Assembly: GCA_902806565.1 (NCBI GenBank)
Contig: CADCXA010000012.1
Coordinates: 1 to 64,000 of the forward strand
Reading direction: 5' to 3'
DNA length: 64,000 nt
Origin: Hypoxylon rubiginosum
Lineage: Eukaryota > Ascomycota > Sordariomycetes > Xylariales > Hypoxylaceae
A program made the position numbers and the translations under genes. A model generated the notes under the pieces. That model did no database searches. It saw only the letters and a list, made by a program, of their open reading frames with translations, and had not been told where the DNA came from. Of this stretch, positions 14,625 through 25,400 are shown piece after piece; position 1 is the first letter of the stretch; every line of letters begins with the position of its first letter.

Positions 14625-16658
14625 AGTAAATTAAACTATAGTTTTTAACACGCTTTTAAAATAAATTAAAAAAGATTTATTTATTTTTTATTTTAAAGTT
14701 ATAAATTATATAATAAGTTAAAAAGTTATATTTAATATAAAATATTTAATTTTAATAATAAAATTAATATATAAAAAACTAATAAATAAAATATAAATAA
14801 TATAAATAACATATTATTTATAACGTTATTTTATAAACTAAATAAATTTAAATTTAATATTATATTTAAAATTATATAAATTTAAAAAACTGTAAAAACT
14901 TTTATAAAAAAAATAAAGAATTTATAAAAAAAATTTACCACCTCCCCTAAAAATTTATAAAAAGTTATAAAATTATACTTTAAAATAAAAATTTAAAAAA
15001 ACTAAAAAGTCATATTTAAATAATTATAAAAAAATAAACTTCTAAGTTAAATATAAATAATAAACTATTAATAATAAATAAATTTTAAATTATATATAAA
15101 TATATATATATAAATTTAATAAATATAAATAGTTTATAAAATATAAAATAAAACTGGTAATTTAAAAAAACTAATAAATTAAAAATAAGTATTTAAATAT
15201 TTACGTTTTAATATTAACTAAAAAATTATTTTAAATTTTTATTATAATTATAATAAAATTTAACTTTAAATTAATTTAATATAATATAATTAACATATTT
15301 ATAAACGTAAATTTAAACAAGGAAATTTATATAAAAATACCTTTAAAATACTAGAAATATTAAACTATTTTACATTTATTAAAAACGTTATATAAATTAA
15401 AAAAATCTCTTTTACTTTAATAAAAAAAACTAATTAAAATACTTATAAAATTAAACTTTTTAATTATTTCTTACAAGTTTTATTACTTCTTTAAAAATAA
15501 AATACTAATTTATTTTTATATTAATAATATTATTTTTATATATTAAAGCTATAAATAATAAATAATAAATATAATAATATTATAATTATAAAAAAAATAT
15601 TAATTTATAAATAAAAATAACTTATAATAATTTCTTAAAATTAAAATAATTAAAAATTAAAATAAAAAACTAATTTAGTTTTTTTAATTTTTATATATAA
15701 ATAAATTAAATAAATTATTAATAAATAAAAAACTAAAAATTATCTTTTTAACTTTTATAAAAAATAAAAAACTATTATTTTTATTAAAATTAACTTTTTT
15801 ATAATTTATTTAATAATATTAATAAAAAATTAAATTAATATTATATATAATAATAATTATATATTTTAATATTATTTTTATAACTTTTTAACTAGTTAAA
15901 TTTAATATAAATCTTAATAATAAATATTATTTTAAAACTAACTAACTAATTTAATATTTTTTTATTATTTAATATTTATTTTTATAATATAAATATACTG
16001 ATATATTTAAAATAACTAGCGATATTTTATTTACCGATAATATTTTTAATTAAAAAGATTTATAAATATATATAATAAAACTATTTAAAAAAATAATTAA
16101 ATAATATATAAATAAATAAAATATAATAACTATTTTTATAATAAAAATAAAGTTATTATTTTTTATATAAGTTATAAAAAAAACCATATTTATATTACAT
16201 TTAATTATAAAGTTTAATATAAATTTAAATAATTTAAAAATTATAATATATTATAATAATAAATAAATAATTAAACTAATATATATAAACATTATATTAT
16301 TTTAAATTAAATTATAGTATATAAATATTTATAATTACTAGTTATAATAAAAAACATTTATAAATTAAATTAAAGTTATTTATATTTTTATAAAAAATAT
16401 AATAATAAACAATTTTACTAAGGTATTTATTATAAAAAAATTTACTGTATTTATTTAATAATTAAACCTAATAAATATATAAAAAAAAATTAAATTTAAA
16501 TAAATTTATAAGCTTATAAAAAAAAACTTTAATAAAATAAAAAACTTTTTATTTAATAAAAAAAATAATATATATATAATTAATAATTAAAAGATATTAA
16601 AAAATAAATTTTAATTATTTAAACTTTTTTATTAAAAATAAATAAGCTTAAAAAAGTA

Positions 16659-16841
16659 TATTAAATAATAAAAAATTATTTTAAAAAATTTATTTAAGTT
16701 TTATATATAAGTTAATAATTAAAATTATAATAATTTTATTATAAAACTATTTTAAGAAATTATAAAAACATATATAATTAAAAAATATATATTTAATATA
16801 TATAATTTAACCTTTTAATTAAATATATATATTATTTAATA
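16659..16841 (+). repeat. Right LTR
   Basis: Copy of 11016-11198, more strongly AT-converted. It is preceded by a purine-rich AAAAAAG and followed by the AATAT target duplication. The A-rich composition of the plus strand drops away at its end. Confidence 0.75.
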
Positions 16842-17160
16842 AATATTTTAAAAGTTTTTATTAATTATTTATAATAAAAATTTATATTAAAAATTTAAAA
16901 TAATTTTAATTTAATATAATAATTTTTATAGGTTTTAAAATTTTTTATTTTTTTTAATTTAAATAAAAATTTAAAGTTTTATTTATATTTTAAAATTATT
17001 ATTTAATTTTTATTTTATTATTATTTTAAACGTTTAATTAATATATATTAATTTTATTATTTTAATTTAAATTATTTTTATTTATTTAACTTTAATTAAC
17101 TTATATATTAATATATAAAATATATATTTATTAAAATTTATAATTATAGGTTTTTTTAAT

Positions 17161-17479
17161 TAAGTAAGCCACTCGGATTAAACTGTGTAACAATAAGACT
17201 ACGGACCTGTTAGTTACTCTTAGGGCCTAGATAGAAGCACGGAGACCTTATGACCAAGATAGAAGGCTAAGGGGCGTGGATAGGGGTTACGGGCTTATGG
17301 GTATGAAGGGGGGGATAAGCTTGAGAGCTAGGCCTTTTGGCGTATAGGTCTCTTTGCCCTGACCTCCTGTATATACATGGGATTTGGTAGCCCCCTATGT
17401 TCATAGCTCCTCGTGCAACAACATAGTTGTTTTCCTATCACATGGTTGGCTTCGTGACATCGCTAAACTGTCTTCTTAG
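17161..17479. other. Border segment, GC-normal, likely transposon-derived
   Basis: Directly right of the AT block the sequence has ordinary composition but no open frame. Its 3' part (17383-17458) is shared with 60797-60878, so at least part of it is a dispersed repeat. Nothing else was recognised. Confidence 0.5.
17383..17458 (+). repeat. Dispersed repeat, copy 1
   Basis: The core TTCATAGCTCCTCGTGCAAC and the following ACAACATAGTTG...TATCACATGGTTGGC align with 60797-60878 over about 76-82 bp. Most mismatches are transitions. It sits right beside the AT-rich block. It may be the end of an LTR or another element whose remaining body has been lost. Confidence 0.6.
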
Positions 17480-18149
17480 CTATCATGTCGTTTTTTCGTT
17501 TGATGCCCAGGCGCCGGACAAGTTGCATGAATGCGAAGATGCCATCTTGGAAAATTTGCTTGAGTGATCTTTTACTTGGTTCTTGGGAGACACTTTGGGC
17601 CGGTACTTCGGAAGTTTCGGGAGGTGTGGTCTGATCGATAGCAGACGGTGTATTCGGGCTCGGGGCTTCAGTAGCCCCCCCTTAATAGTCTGATCGACAG
17701 GGATTGACGCGAGTACGGACAGGTTAGCACTTTGAGGGTCGTTGGGCTTCGTAGTCGAGGAGGTGCTCTTGATGCGTGTTGATCTCGCGGAGCATCTCGC
17801 AGACAACGCCTTGATCTCATCTACTTGCTTCTAGAATCGCATTAGCCACAAGGACGGTTGAAAGTGTCACATTCGTTGAAAATAGCTTACTGGAGTAAGC
17901 GTCGTTGGGGTCTTGATCAAATATGTATCGGATCGCGACTGCAGGAGAATCAAATAGTTGGATTCATGTGTCAATATGTTTTTCTTCGCATAATATAAAG
18001 TCATGATAACGTTTGGGCAACTATTCGTACACAGACTTGATATCTTCCGTCGCCAAATTCTTTTTTTAGATACCTAGGTACTTTAGTAGTTTTGAAGCTG
18101 TAATATATCGATCATTGACTTGATACTCTGGCCAGGCTTCCCCACTCAT
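17480..18149 (-). pseudogene. Broken gene of an unrecognised fungal family
   Basis: Reading leftwards from an ATG at 18149, the frame starts MSGEAWPEYQVNDRY followed by ITASKLLKYL. It then breaks at a stop and continues in other frames with plausible coding pieces such as KEFGDGRYQVCVRIVAQ, LFDSPAVAIRYIFDQDP and EMLREINTHQEHLLDYEAQ, separated by frameshifts and stops. The start of the segment, with a conserved-looking W-x-x-Y-x-V-x-DRYI, is similar in style to fungal orphan families, but no function can be given. Part of the disruption could be unrecognised introns. It lies between the AT block and the sugar transporter, in a zone with other decayed genes. Confidence 0.4.
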
Positions 18150-19092
18150 CGTGAAGACACCAGTTGGGCTGATTTTTTAGTGTGAAGGATAAGGAGGTGG
18201 ATACCGTAGCGAGAAAAGGGGCAAAGAACAGTTCTAAGCGGAAAGAAAGGTATCGCTGAGCATGAACAGTCCAATGGCAAACAGGGGTGTCTTTATAGAA
18301 ATTAATCTAGTACGTACCTAGGAATTCAAATTATTTTAAGTTTAGAATCATCCTTATATTAACACTGTTCTGCTCAAAGTTAGCCACCAGGTAGGTAGGT
18401 AGGTACCTGATATCTGGCCTAGATACCTGGCTTATAACGTGATCTGTATTTACACGTTACGCCAGGTTAGTGACTGTAGAGGACCAATATACTGACCAGT
18501 CTTCATGCGACTTGTGTTTGCATATCTTCTATTAATATGTTAAATGATACATTCCGATGAATAGAGTGGAATAGTGACCTGATGTGGCCCGTATTAAGCT
18601 GTCGTGTTAGGATGAGGACTTGGGTGAGGCGCCTTGGCGAGGTAAAAATGAATATGTGGTAGAACGAGCCTCAAGCTTACGCGCCTAGTATGTGCCTACC
18701 TAGAGGTAATAAAGATCGCCACTATACTGTTTGTCCTTATCACAGGTTAGGATTCAGACAGCCCGTATACTGTTTATCCGCCAGTGGTACCTTGGCGACA
18801 GTCCTCTAGGTAGGTCGAAAGACACTACTCCCACCTCTACCCTTTGATTTAGTAACTCAGTGAAAGTACGGTCAGCCGCATGGCCGACCTCCCGTTTCCA
18901 TGGTAGAATCGTGCCATGCCCTGTTGGTGGGTTGCATGCGTTAGTCACCGCTGTAACGCTGACGGATAACGTAAGCTGAACCCCTAAATTTTTCAGTCGT
19001 CTCTACAACCCTCATGTGCTGATCATAACTTCAACTTATTCCCGTAGTTTACATATATTAATAAGTTTGTTAACGCAGAAGAGGTCTATGAA
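18150..19092. other. Intergenic, upstream of the sugar transporter
   Basis: No convincing gene. It contains several ACCTAGGTA-type palindromic motifs and a short (GTAG)n run near 18391-18403. The last few hundred bases should hold the promoter of the MFS gene; no clear TATA box was seen. Confidence 0.5.
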
Positions 19093-20811
19093 ATGTCTCT
19101 CCTTGCGACTCTTCGAAAGCACAAGGCCGCTTTCGGTGTGTCATCAGTCGTCAACATCGGCTCGATCTTGTTCGGCTTCGATACGGGCATAGCTGGCGGG
19201 GTCGTCGCCCTTGGCAGCTTCAAAGAGGAGTTCAACCTAGCCGGGTCCGCGACGGAATATGCTAACGCTTCATCCAATGTCGTCGCTCTTCTCAATGCCG
19301 GCGCCTTCTTCGGCGCCCTAGTACCGCCATTGGTGACTGAGTTCATCGGTCGTAAGTCGCTGCTCACCATTGCGGGCTTACTGTTTCTACTGGGAGGAAT
19401 TCTGCAAGTCGCTTCGTCTGGGCCAACGCTGGGAATGGTATATGGTGGTCGCGTTGTTGCCGGCTTAGGCGTTGGAATGATCTCTAACGTTGCTCCCGTT
19501 TTCGTTGCCGAGTGTGCGCCGAGGTTCCTCCGCGGTGTCATGGTCGGTCCCACGTCACGAGGAAACACTGTATATTTCTTCTAACAATCTTATATATGTC
19601 ACTGTTTGAATTATTCCTAGTTAGCGGTGGGATGCTAGGTTAGTATTTGATCTCCCAAGCATATGTCTCCTTGTCGATACCCACCAGATAGATGAGAGTG
19701 AGAACTAAGTACAACTCAGCGTATTGGGCTACTTATGGAAGCAGTTTACACATAGCAGCTACATCGACCCAGTGGCGTACTCCGCTCTCACTTCAGATCG
19801 TACTCGCCGCTATCGTGCTAATCTCGTCACTCTTCCTAACCGAGTCACCTCGTTGGCTAGCAAAACAAGCTCGCTATGACGAGGCAACGAAGACCCTTTG
19901 CTATCTCCGGTCAGCTACCGCCGAGTCAAATGAAATCAAAGAAGAGATGGCCGAGATCCGGGCTCAAATTCAAGAAGAGCTTACTATCGCTAGGGGCCGT
20001 ACGATTCGTGAAATCTTTCAACGCCAAAACTTCATACGTATACTATGGGCCTTAGCTATCGGCGTATTCGCGATGTGGTGCGGGCATAACGCTATCCTAT
20101 ATTACGCTCCGGTAGTATTCGCTCAGATAGGCTACACGAGCCAGAATTCAGCTCTTATGGCATCAGGTATCTTTACATGTATCAAATTTGCCTCAACAAT
20201 CATCTTCATACTTGGCGGCGTCCATTTCCTGCGCCGCAAGACCCTCTTGATTGGAGGTGCCTTCTTCATGGGAGTCTTTTTGTTCAGCCTAGGGGCTATC
20301 TTAGCAACACATCCCCCTACGACCCCCAGTAATGGAGCTAGATCGCCGTCGGCTCAAGCGATGATGGCTTTGATCTATTTATATGTTGTAGCCTACTCCA
20401 TCTCATGGGGGCCATTACAATGGGTCTATATCGGCGAGATCTTCCCGGTGAGGATACGAGACTACGGCATGGCAATTGGTGCGGCGAATATTTGGCTGTG
20501 GAACTTTGTTGTGTCCAAAATAACGCCTATTGCTATATTGCAGATTGGTTGGAAGACGTGGTTGGTAAGCAGTCTAGTCTTTTGATCTATATTTTTGATC
20601 CTGTCCATAAATTTTCGTTAACCCCTATTAGATCTTTGCGGCATGCAACATCGCGGCAGCCCTGTTAACTTGCCTTCTTCCCGAGACGAAGGATCTCTCA
20701 CTCGAACAGATGGATATATTGTTTGGCGTAGTCGACGAACGTACACGACAACGTAATATTGAAACAAATATGCAAGCAGGGGTGGAAAAGGGATTGTCGA
20801 TTTCAAAGTAG
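19093..20811 (+). CDS. MFS sugar/quinate-type transporter, possibly splice-damaged
   Basis: Predicted plasma-membrane H+/sugar symporter of the major facilitator superfamily with 12 membrane segments. Visible motifs are FGFDTGIAGG in TM1, EFIGRKSL (loop 2-3), GGRVVAGLGVG, TESPRWLAK, WGPLQWVYIGEIFPVRIR and the C-terminal PETKDLSLEQ. Proposed exons are 19093-19546, 19603-19638, 19720-20564 and 20632-20811, giving 504 residues, normal for the family. Introns 2 and 3 have good sites (GTTAGT...CAG; GTAAGC...TAG). Intron 1 is odd. The family pattern RGVMVG-LFELFLVSGG requires removal of about 53-56 nt, and a CTAAC branch point sits at 19581. However, the donor is GTCCCA and the expected acceptor reads CAC instead of CAG. 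The nearest true AG (19620) would delete about seven residues of a membrane helix. It may be a recent pseudogene or use a non-canonical site. Confidence 0.75.
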
Positions 20812-21720
20812 GCGCATCTAGTGCCTGGCGAAATGCCCTGCTTAATCTGTAAGATGGCCTAGCAAAGCGGATTACATTCACGATATGCCCTACTCATGTT
20901 ATGACCCCGAAGCGACTGATTCGCACTTGACTAACGAAAAAATGCCTGCATATAACGCAACATCATTTTCTCCGTGCTCGAAATCTAGCATACCTTGAAC
21001 GTTAGGCTTATATCTCCCCAATGAATGCGTCCGCCTCCTGCCTAGAATATTCTAGTTGCGGCAACATGGACGACGGCTATCGAGAAAATAGGATGCTCCA
21101 ATGATATATCCATCATGCAAGTAATGTGCTAAGGGCCACGGCCATCTCTATTCGTATCGAACTATTCCGAGCGTCGCTTAACACTACATTACTTTCTGTC
21201 GTACTCCCTTGCCCGTTTCGGCCGATCCATCGCTGTCAAGTCTACAAATCAGACCAGACTAGACCTCTATGTTGCTGTGAGACTCCAAGCCATCTAATAA
21301 CGGTTAGACATTTCTATCATGCATACAAGAGAGAATTATAGTTAACAAGCCAAAGACCGATATATACAGTTAATAAGCCGATATTGGCGTCACAACATAA
21401 TCATTATGGGGTATCGCACTAAAGGTCTATGGCTGACGTAGGCTGCGATACTCCTCATTGCTAGAAATCGTGTATATTACCTTGTACTTTTCAGCGGAAG
21501 ATAAAACTTAGTCCAAGGAACTATGTCAGTTGCCGAATACTGAACTTAACATTGTATAACATATTCAAATGATATTATATCAAAGGACGATTTGGGTTAT
21601 TAATCTCCGCAGCTACAGTTGCACGACAGGAATTTAAACAGCTTTTGCTTGAAGTAAAGCAGACTTGAGGTAGTGTATTAGAAAAGGGGAGCTGTGAACA
21701 GGGGCCGGCGATCGTCAGGA
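20812..21720. other. Intergenic, nothing recognised
   Basis: Between the transporter and the HET pseudogene there are only short, unconvincing frames on both strands and no repeat that could be matched within the window. Confidence 0.5.
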
Positions 21721-23490
21721 TGCAACTAAAACGGTGATAGCCAGCCGCGTTAGGGCCGGCCGGGATCCGGCCCCGGCCCGCCGAGTTGCACAACCACGCG
21801 ACTGTGGAGTACGAGGCGATATCGTGGGTTTGGGGAGATCCGGCAAACAGTACGCCGATAGAGTATGAAGGGATGGAGTCGACGATACGCCAGAACTTAG
21901 ACGATGCGATGTAAGCCTTCCGCTTGCCGGATCGTACACGTCTCGTACGGGCCGAAGCGAGACCCGGACGAAAAAGCGGACCAGGTCGCCATGATGGGGC
22001 TAAGATGCGTATGCGCCGCGACAGTCAGTACTCATCTGGCTTGGTCAATATGAGAAGAGTGTAGCGACAGGTGCTTTCAAAGAGATTGAGCACCACGTCG
22101 GAAGCCGAAAATTAGCCAGATCTCCATGGTGCGTCATGAGTGACGAGGAAGTCGGTCAGGTGGACGCCGAAACTTGGAAGAGCATCGGGACTTTTTTTAG
22201 GAATGAATGGTTCAGTCGCGTCTGGGTGCAGCAAGAACTGGGTATGACTCGGTCTGCCATCTTCTATTAGGGAAACTCGCAGATATCGAACAGCAGAATT
22301 GCAACATTCCATAAATGGCTGACGTGGAACGATTATGCTGGTGATACAGTGGTCAAGGAGTTGCTAAAGGATTCTGGTTTGGTCTGGCGGCAACATTCCG
22401 TCGCAAGGAGTCGGGATAAGCTTTCACGGCTTTCTCCTTCATGCAACTGTTTGATTGCAGTTAGACGCCGCTCGCTATAGACCCCCACGATTACGTATAT
22501 GCATTTCTGAGCCACCCATCGGCAAGCAATGCGGTAGTATCGTTTGACCAGTCCACGTGTTGGGATATGATGGAGACCGACGCTCTTCTCGTTGTGCCTG
22601 ACTACAGGAAAACCATCGATGAGGTCTAGTGACATCGTATTCGCTTGATGCAGCATCATGCCGAGCTCGAACCATTGACTTTAGTATTTCGCAATGGGTC
22701 AGCATTGGCGTCGGATGTTCCCTCGTGGGTTCCACGGTGGCATCACAAAACGGCTACGACACCCGGTGCGCCTGTGGAGAAAGACCAGTGGTGCCGAGGG
22801 TGGGATAGATTACCGCCTAGACCTCTTGGAGTATTCGGTAAAGAGAGGTACCTCGATGCAGGCAGAAGGGATCACATAGAAGCAAGTGTGTGTTAGTCTC
22901 GGTCGTCTTACTGTCAAAGGGATAGTTTTCGATCGTGTTAATACCGCATATGAGCAACCGAGGCTGGTGTTAAATGATCTGCGAGTGACAAGCCTTTTGA
23001 AAAGTGGTCAGTTGTCAGAGATAGCGAAAAGACATGCTGGTTACCTGGAAAGTGAGCTGAAAAAGATGACCTTGTGGCTTGAGAACACCTTAGAGGACCT
23101 TGTACTGGCCGCTCGCTGCATTAGCACTGGCATATGAGTTTATGAATGGTACAAGAGAGCTTCTCAACGGAGCTTTGCAGCTTTTCTCCGGGGGTGCCGA
23201 TGAGCAGGCATCAGCAAACCCAACTGATTTTGTTTCGGTCATCGATATTTTCTGCTTCGGACGCAAGTTTCTACGCAGTAATAGGGGATATTTTGGTCTC
23301 GTACCCACTCTCACTAAATCTGGCGACTACCTTGCTGTATTCCCAGGGGTTGCGGTCTTATGTCCTACGACTGGGTATCTGGGGCTTCAAAGTGAGTGGG
23401 CATTGTTATATTCAGGGCATTAAGAATGGAGAGTCCCTTGTCTCAGCTATTACAAATATAAATATGCCTACGGAGATAGTCCTTATCTAA
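21721..23490 (+). pseudogene. HET-domain (heterokaryon incompatibility) pseudogene
   Basis: Remnants appear in the correct order for a HET protein. Near 21805 is VEYEAISWVWGDP (HET block 1), then an in-frame TAA shortly after RQNLDDAM. Near 22200 is WFSRVWVQQELGM (block 3) and near 22480 is DPHDYVYAFL. VVPDYRKTIDEV (near 22595) is followed by stops and a shift, then by SALASDVPSWVPRW (near 22700). The C-terminal module has GYFGLVP and GDYLAVFPG (near 23290-23345) and, in another frame, VSGHCYIQGIKNGESL (near 23390-23440). At least four stops or frameshifts interrupt it. Intact members trigger cell death after fusion of unlike hyphae; this copy cannot make a full protein. Some stops, such as CAA to TAA, fit C-to-T change. 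Confidence 0.8.
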
Positions 23491-24705
23491 TATGTCAACT
23501 AATACATAGTAGATACCCCAATATGACCGGTTAGAAAGATCAATCCTATTTCCTTCCATATGTTGGCTACAATGTCCCCCTCGAATTGATTAGTCTAGAA
23601 ATGTAATCTGACACGTATAAGTCCTTAGCGGCATTATGTAGGGGCTGCTGTACCGATCCCTTCTTCACAGGGGTTAGGTTCCGATGAAAAGAGAACCTTG
23701 AGGGCCGCCACCATAATACCATAAGTTTTGACAGCTTCCTCATCTGTCACCCGTTTCACCCTCCTTGCATACAATGTCATCCAAGCCGGAATGAAGCAAA
23801 AAAACTTGGTCGTACTTTCGAAATCCATGTTCGTCGCCTGACAGTTAACAATCGCCCTATACCACCGGTCAATTTCAGAAACGAGGTCACTCGAGTCCTA
23901 GAAAAGAAAAGAGACACAACCCATGTTGCATTAATGACACACTAGAAGCTAACAGGAGCCTAGAGTCTAGGCATTTGCATTAGCCCATCCCACGTCGATG
24001 TTCCTAAAGCTGACCTTTTCCAGCCGTTTAGACACGAATACCCCCGCGAGATGTCTACGTATGTAGTCATCACTAGACTCCGAGTTACCAGACCCAGATG
24101 AGTCTTTTACGATATCCCATTAGACTACCCCCACTCGAATCCGTCCTTTATGGCAATAGCAGCGACGACCCCCGGTAGTAATAGTACGCTTATGGTCAGA
24201 TGAGCCTTGACAAGATAACGATGAGGAAGGCCACGAGAGCATCCACGACATTGCGTAAACGGCGTTTTCGGTACAGCAGCACATCCTGAAACGTCGCTCC
24301 GAGCGGTCTAGCACGGTGCTAAGAAGTACAGCTTTGTTTGGTGTTCGTTCTCTGTTGGTGGAATATTGTATAGGGGTTGTCAAGATCAACTATCTCCGAC
24401 TCCTCTGGAGCATACCCGAAGAGCATTTTAATCAACTGGGACATAGCCCTTCTCAATGTTAATGGCTCAACCGTATCATCAGCCATTAAGAGGTGGGCTA
24501 GAGGACCGCTGGGTTGGGTAAAGACTATACGCACAAAGCAGTAGTTAATAGTGGCGATTCTACCTATCTCGATAACAGGTACTAGGTAGGTTTCTCCATA
24601 GACTATAAACTTGAAATGCTACAACCTAGTTCATCACATCTATTCAAGGCTGGAACTTGACTACAACGAAAAGGGACAAAGCAGTCTTATCCTTAGAAGT
24701 TATCA
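23491..24705. other. Gene-poor segment with possible coding debris
   Basis: Minus-strand frames at 24319-24534 (with MADDTVEPLTLRRAMSQL and GYAPEESEIVDLDNPYT) and 23634-23828 look more protein-like than random. They lack partners, splice sites or a recognised family. They may be remnants of one decayed minus-strand gene. Confidence 0.3.
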
Positions 24706-25400
24706 TCAGTGTTGAAGGAAATTAACTAGAATAAGATACCTGAAGATGGGGTAACCTCCTATAGCCTTGGACCAGGCCAAGTATGGAAAACAGCCCCACG
24801 TACATGCTGACCATGCTGACCATGCTAAGACAAGTTGCCTTTTACACTGCTTCTTGTTACAGCAATTCTCGCGTCCTAGAATGCTTGCTTCATCCTCGCT
24901 TCTGCTCCGTTTGATGCCCCGCTCCTCGTCTATCTGTACACCCTCAGTTTCCTCTGTCAAGAACATACGTTGTAGAAGTCGCCCACGGAGAGACTCTGTT
25001 GGTTTGCTATTCACCTCATCCCGAAAGACTTGTAACGAGATATTGGTTTTACTCTCCGGATGTTCAAGTTTGTCTAGGAAAGCGGCGGACACGTCGGCCA
25101 TATAGAGCTGCACCGTCTTCTTGTTCTCCGCGTCGCTAAGAACCAGTCTAGTCTGTTGGTGTGGATAAGCCAGCACGTGCTCAAATCATAGATCCCAATT
25201 GTCTGAGGAGGGAGTTAGAACTTGCTATTGCTACGGAACTTTACCGTAAATATTTCGCTAGCCATGTCTGGGCGATTTTCACTCTCCCATTGCTTCCGTG
25301 CCTAGGCCAGCGCGATCAAGGCACTCAAAGCATCAGTCAACCGATCACCTGTAAGAAAACCCTTAGGGGAATCATAGTTCGCCCACCACTCGTCGCCCTA
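24706..25400 (-). pseudogene. Uncharacterised broken gene
   Basis: A minus-strand frame is open from 25185 to 24706 without an ATG at its head (a stop lies at 25186-25188). It reads HVLAYPHQQTRLVLSDAENK and onward through a hydrophilic segment with DEERGIKRSRSEDEAS, then degenerates into low-quality sequence. Just upstream, another frame reads TDALSALIALA, a stop, then ARKQWESENRPDMASEIF, which also looks coding. A join by intron or a frameshift is needed between them. No family was recognised, so it is called a decayed gene; a short real gene with introns remains possible. Confidence 0.3.

Larger units (their letters stand above)
11016..16841 (+). mobile_element. Decayed LTR retrotransposon, 5.8 kb, with target duplication
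   Basis: Two direct repeats of exactly 183 bp (11016-11198 and 16659-16841) bracket 5.46 kb of AT-rich sequence. Each repeat begins TATTAAATAAT and ends ATTATTTAATA, a perfect 11-bp inverted pair, as expected if RIP turned TG...CA ends into TA...TA. The 5 bp before the left repeat (11011-11015) and after the right repeat (16842-16846) are both AATAT, a perfect target-site duplication. The total size suits a Copia or Gypsy element. A short purine run (AAAAAAG, 16650-16656) sits just before the right LTR, where a polypurine tract is expected on the plus strand. No gag or pol frame survives, so the superfamily cannot be named. Confidence 0.75.
1..17160. repeat. Extremely AT-rich, RIP-type heterochromatic block
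   Basis: This stretch is nearly pure A+T. Rows counted by eye hold about 1 to 9 G or C per 60 bases. No open frame codes for anything recognisable. Remaining C is mostly in CT, CC or CG, and CpA/TpG is scarce, which is the expected residue of RIP (C to T at CpA on both strands). The right edge is sharp: at about 17160 the sequence changes within a few tens of bases to ordinary composition. The left edge lies outside the window. Such blocks in ascomycetes are silenced transposon graveyards, sometimes centromeric or subtelomeric; which applies here cannot be told. At least one LTR element is still visible inside. Confidence 0.9.

Noticed and set aside
14934..14950. C-rich TTTACCACCTCCCCTAA, read on the minus strand as a possible polypurine tract next to an LTR end
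   Set aside because: It lies inside the better-supported LTR element at 11016-16841 and no matching second LTR was found for an element ending here.
1..17160. Mitochondrial DNA or a nuclear mitochondrial insertion
   Set aside because: No recognisable mitochondrial gene or tRNA, and an LTR element with target duplication is inside, which fits decayed nuclear repeats.
19086..19568. 160-codon antisense frame over the sugar transporter
   Set aside because: Shadow of the transporter exon; no family features.
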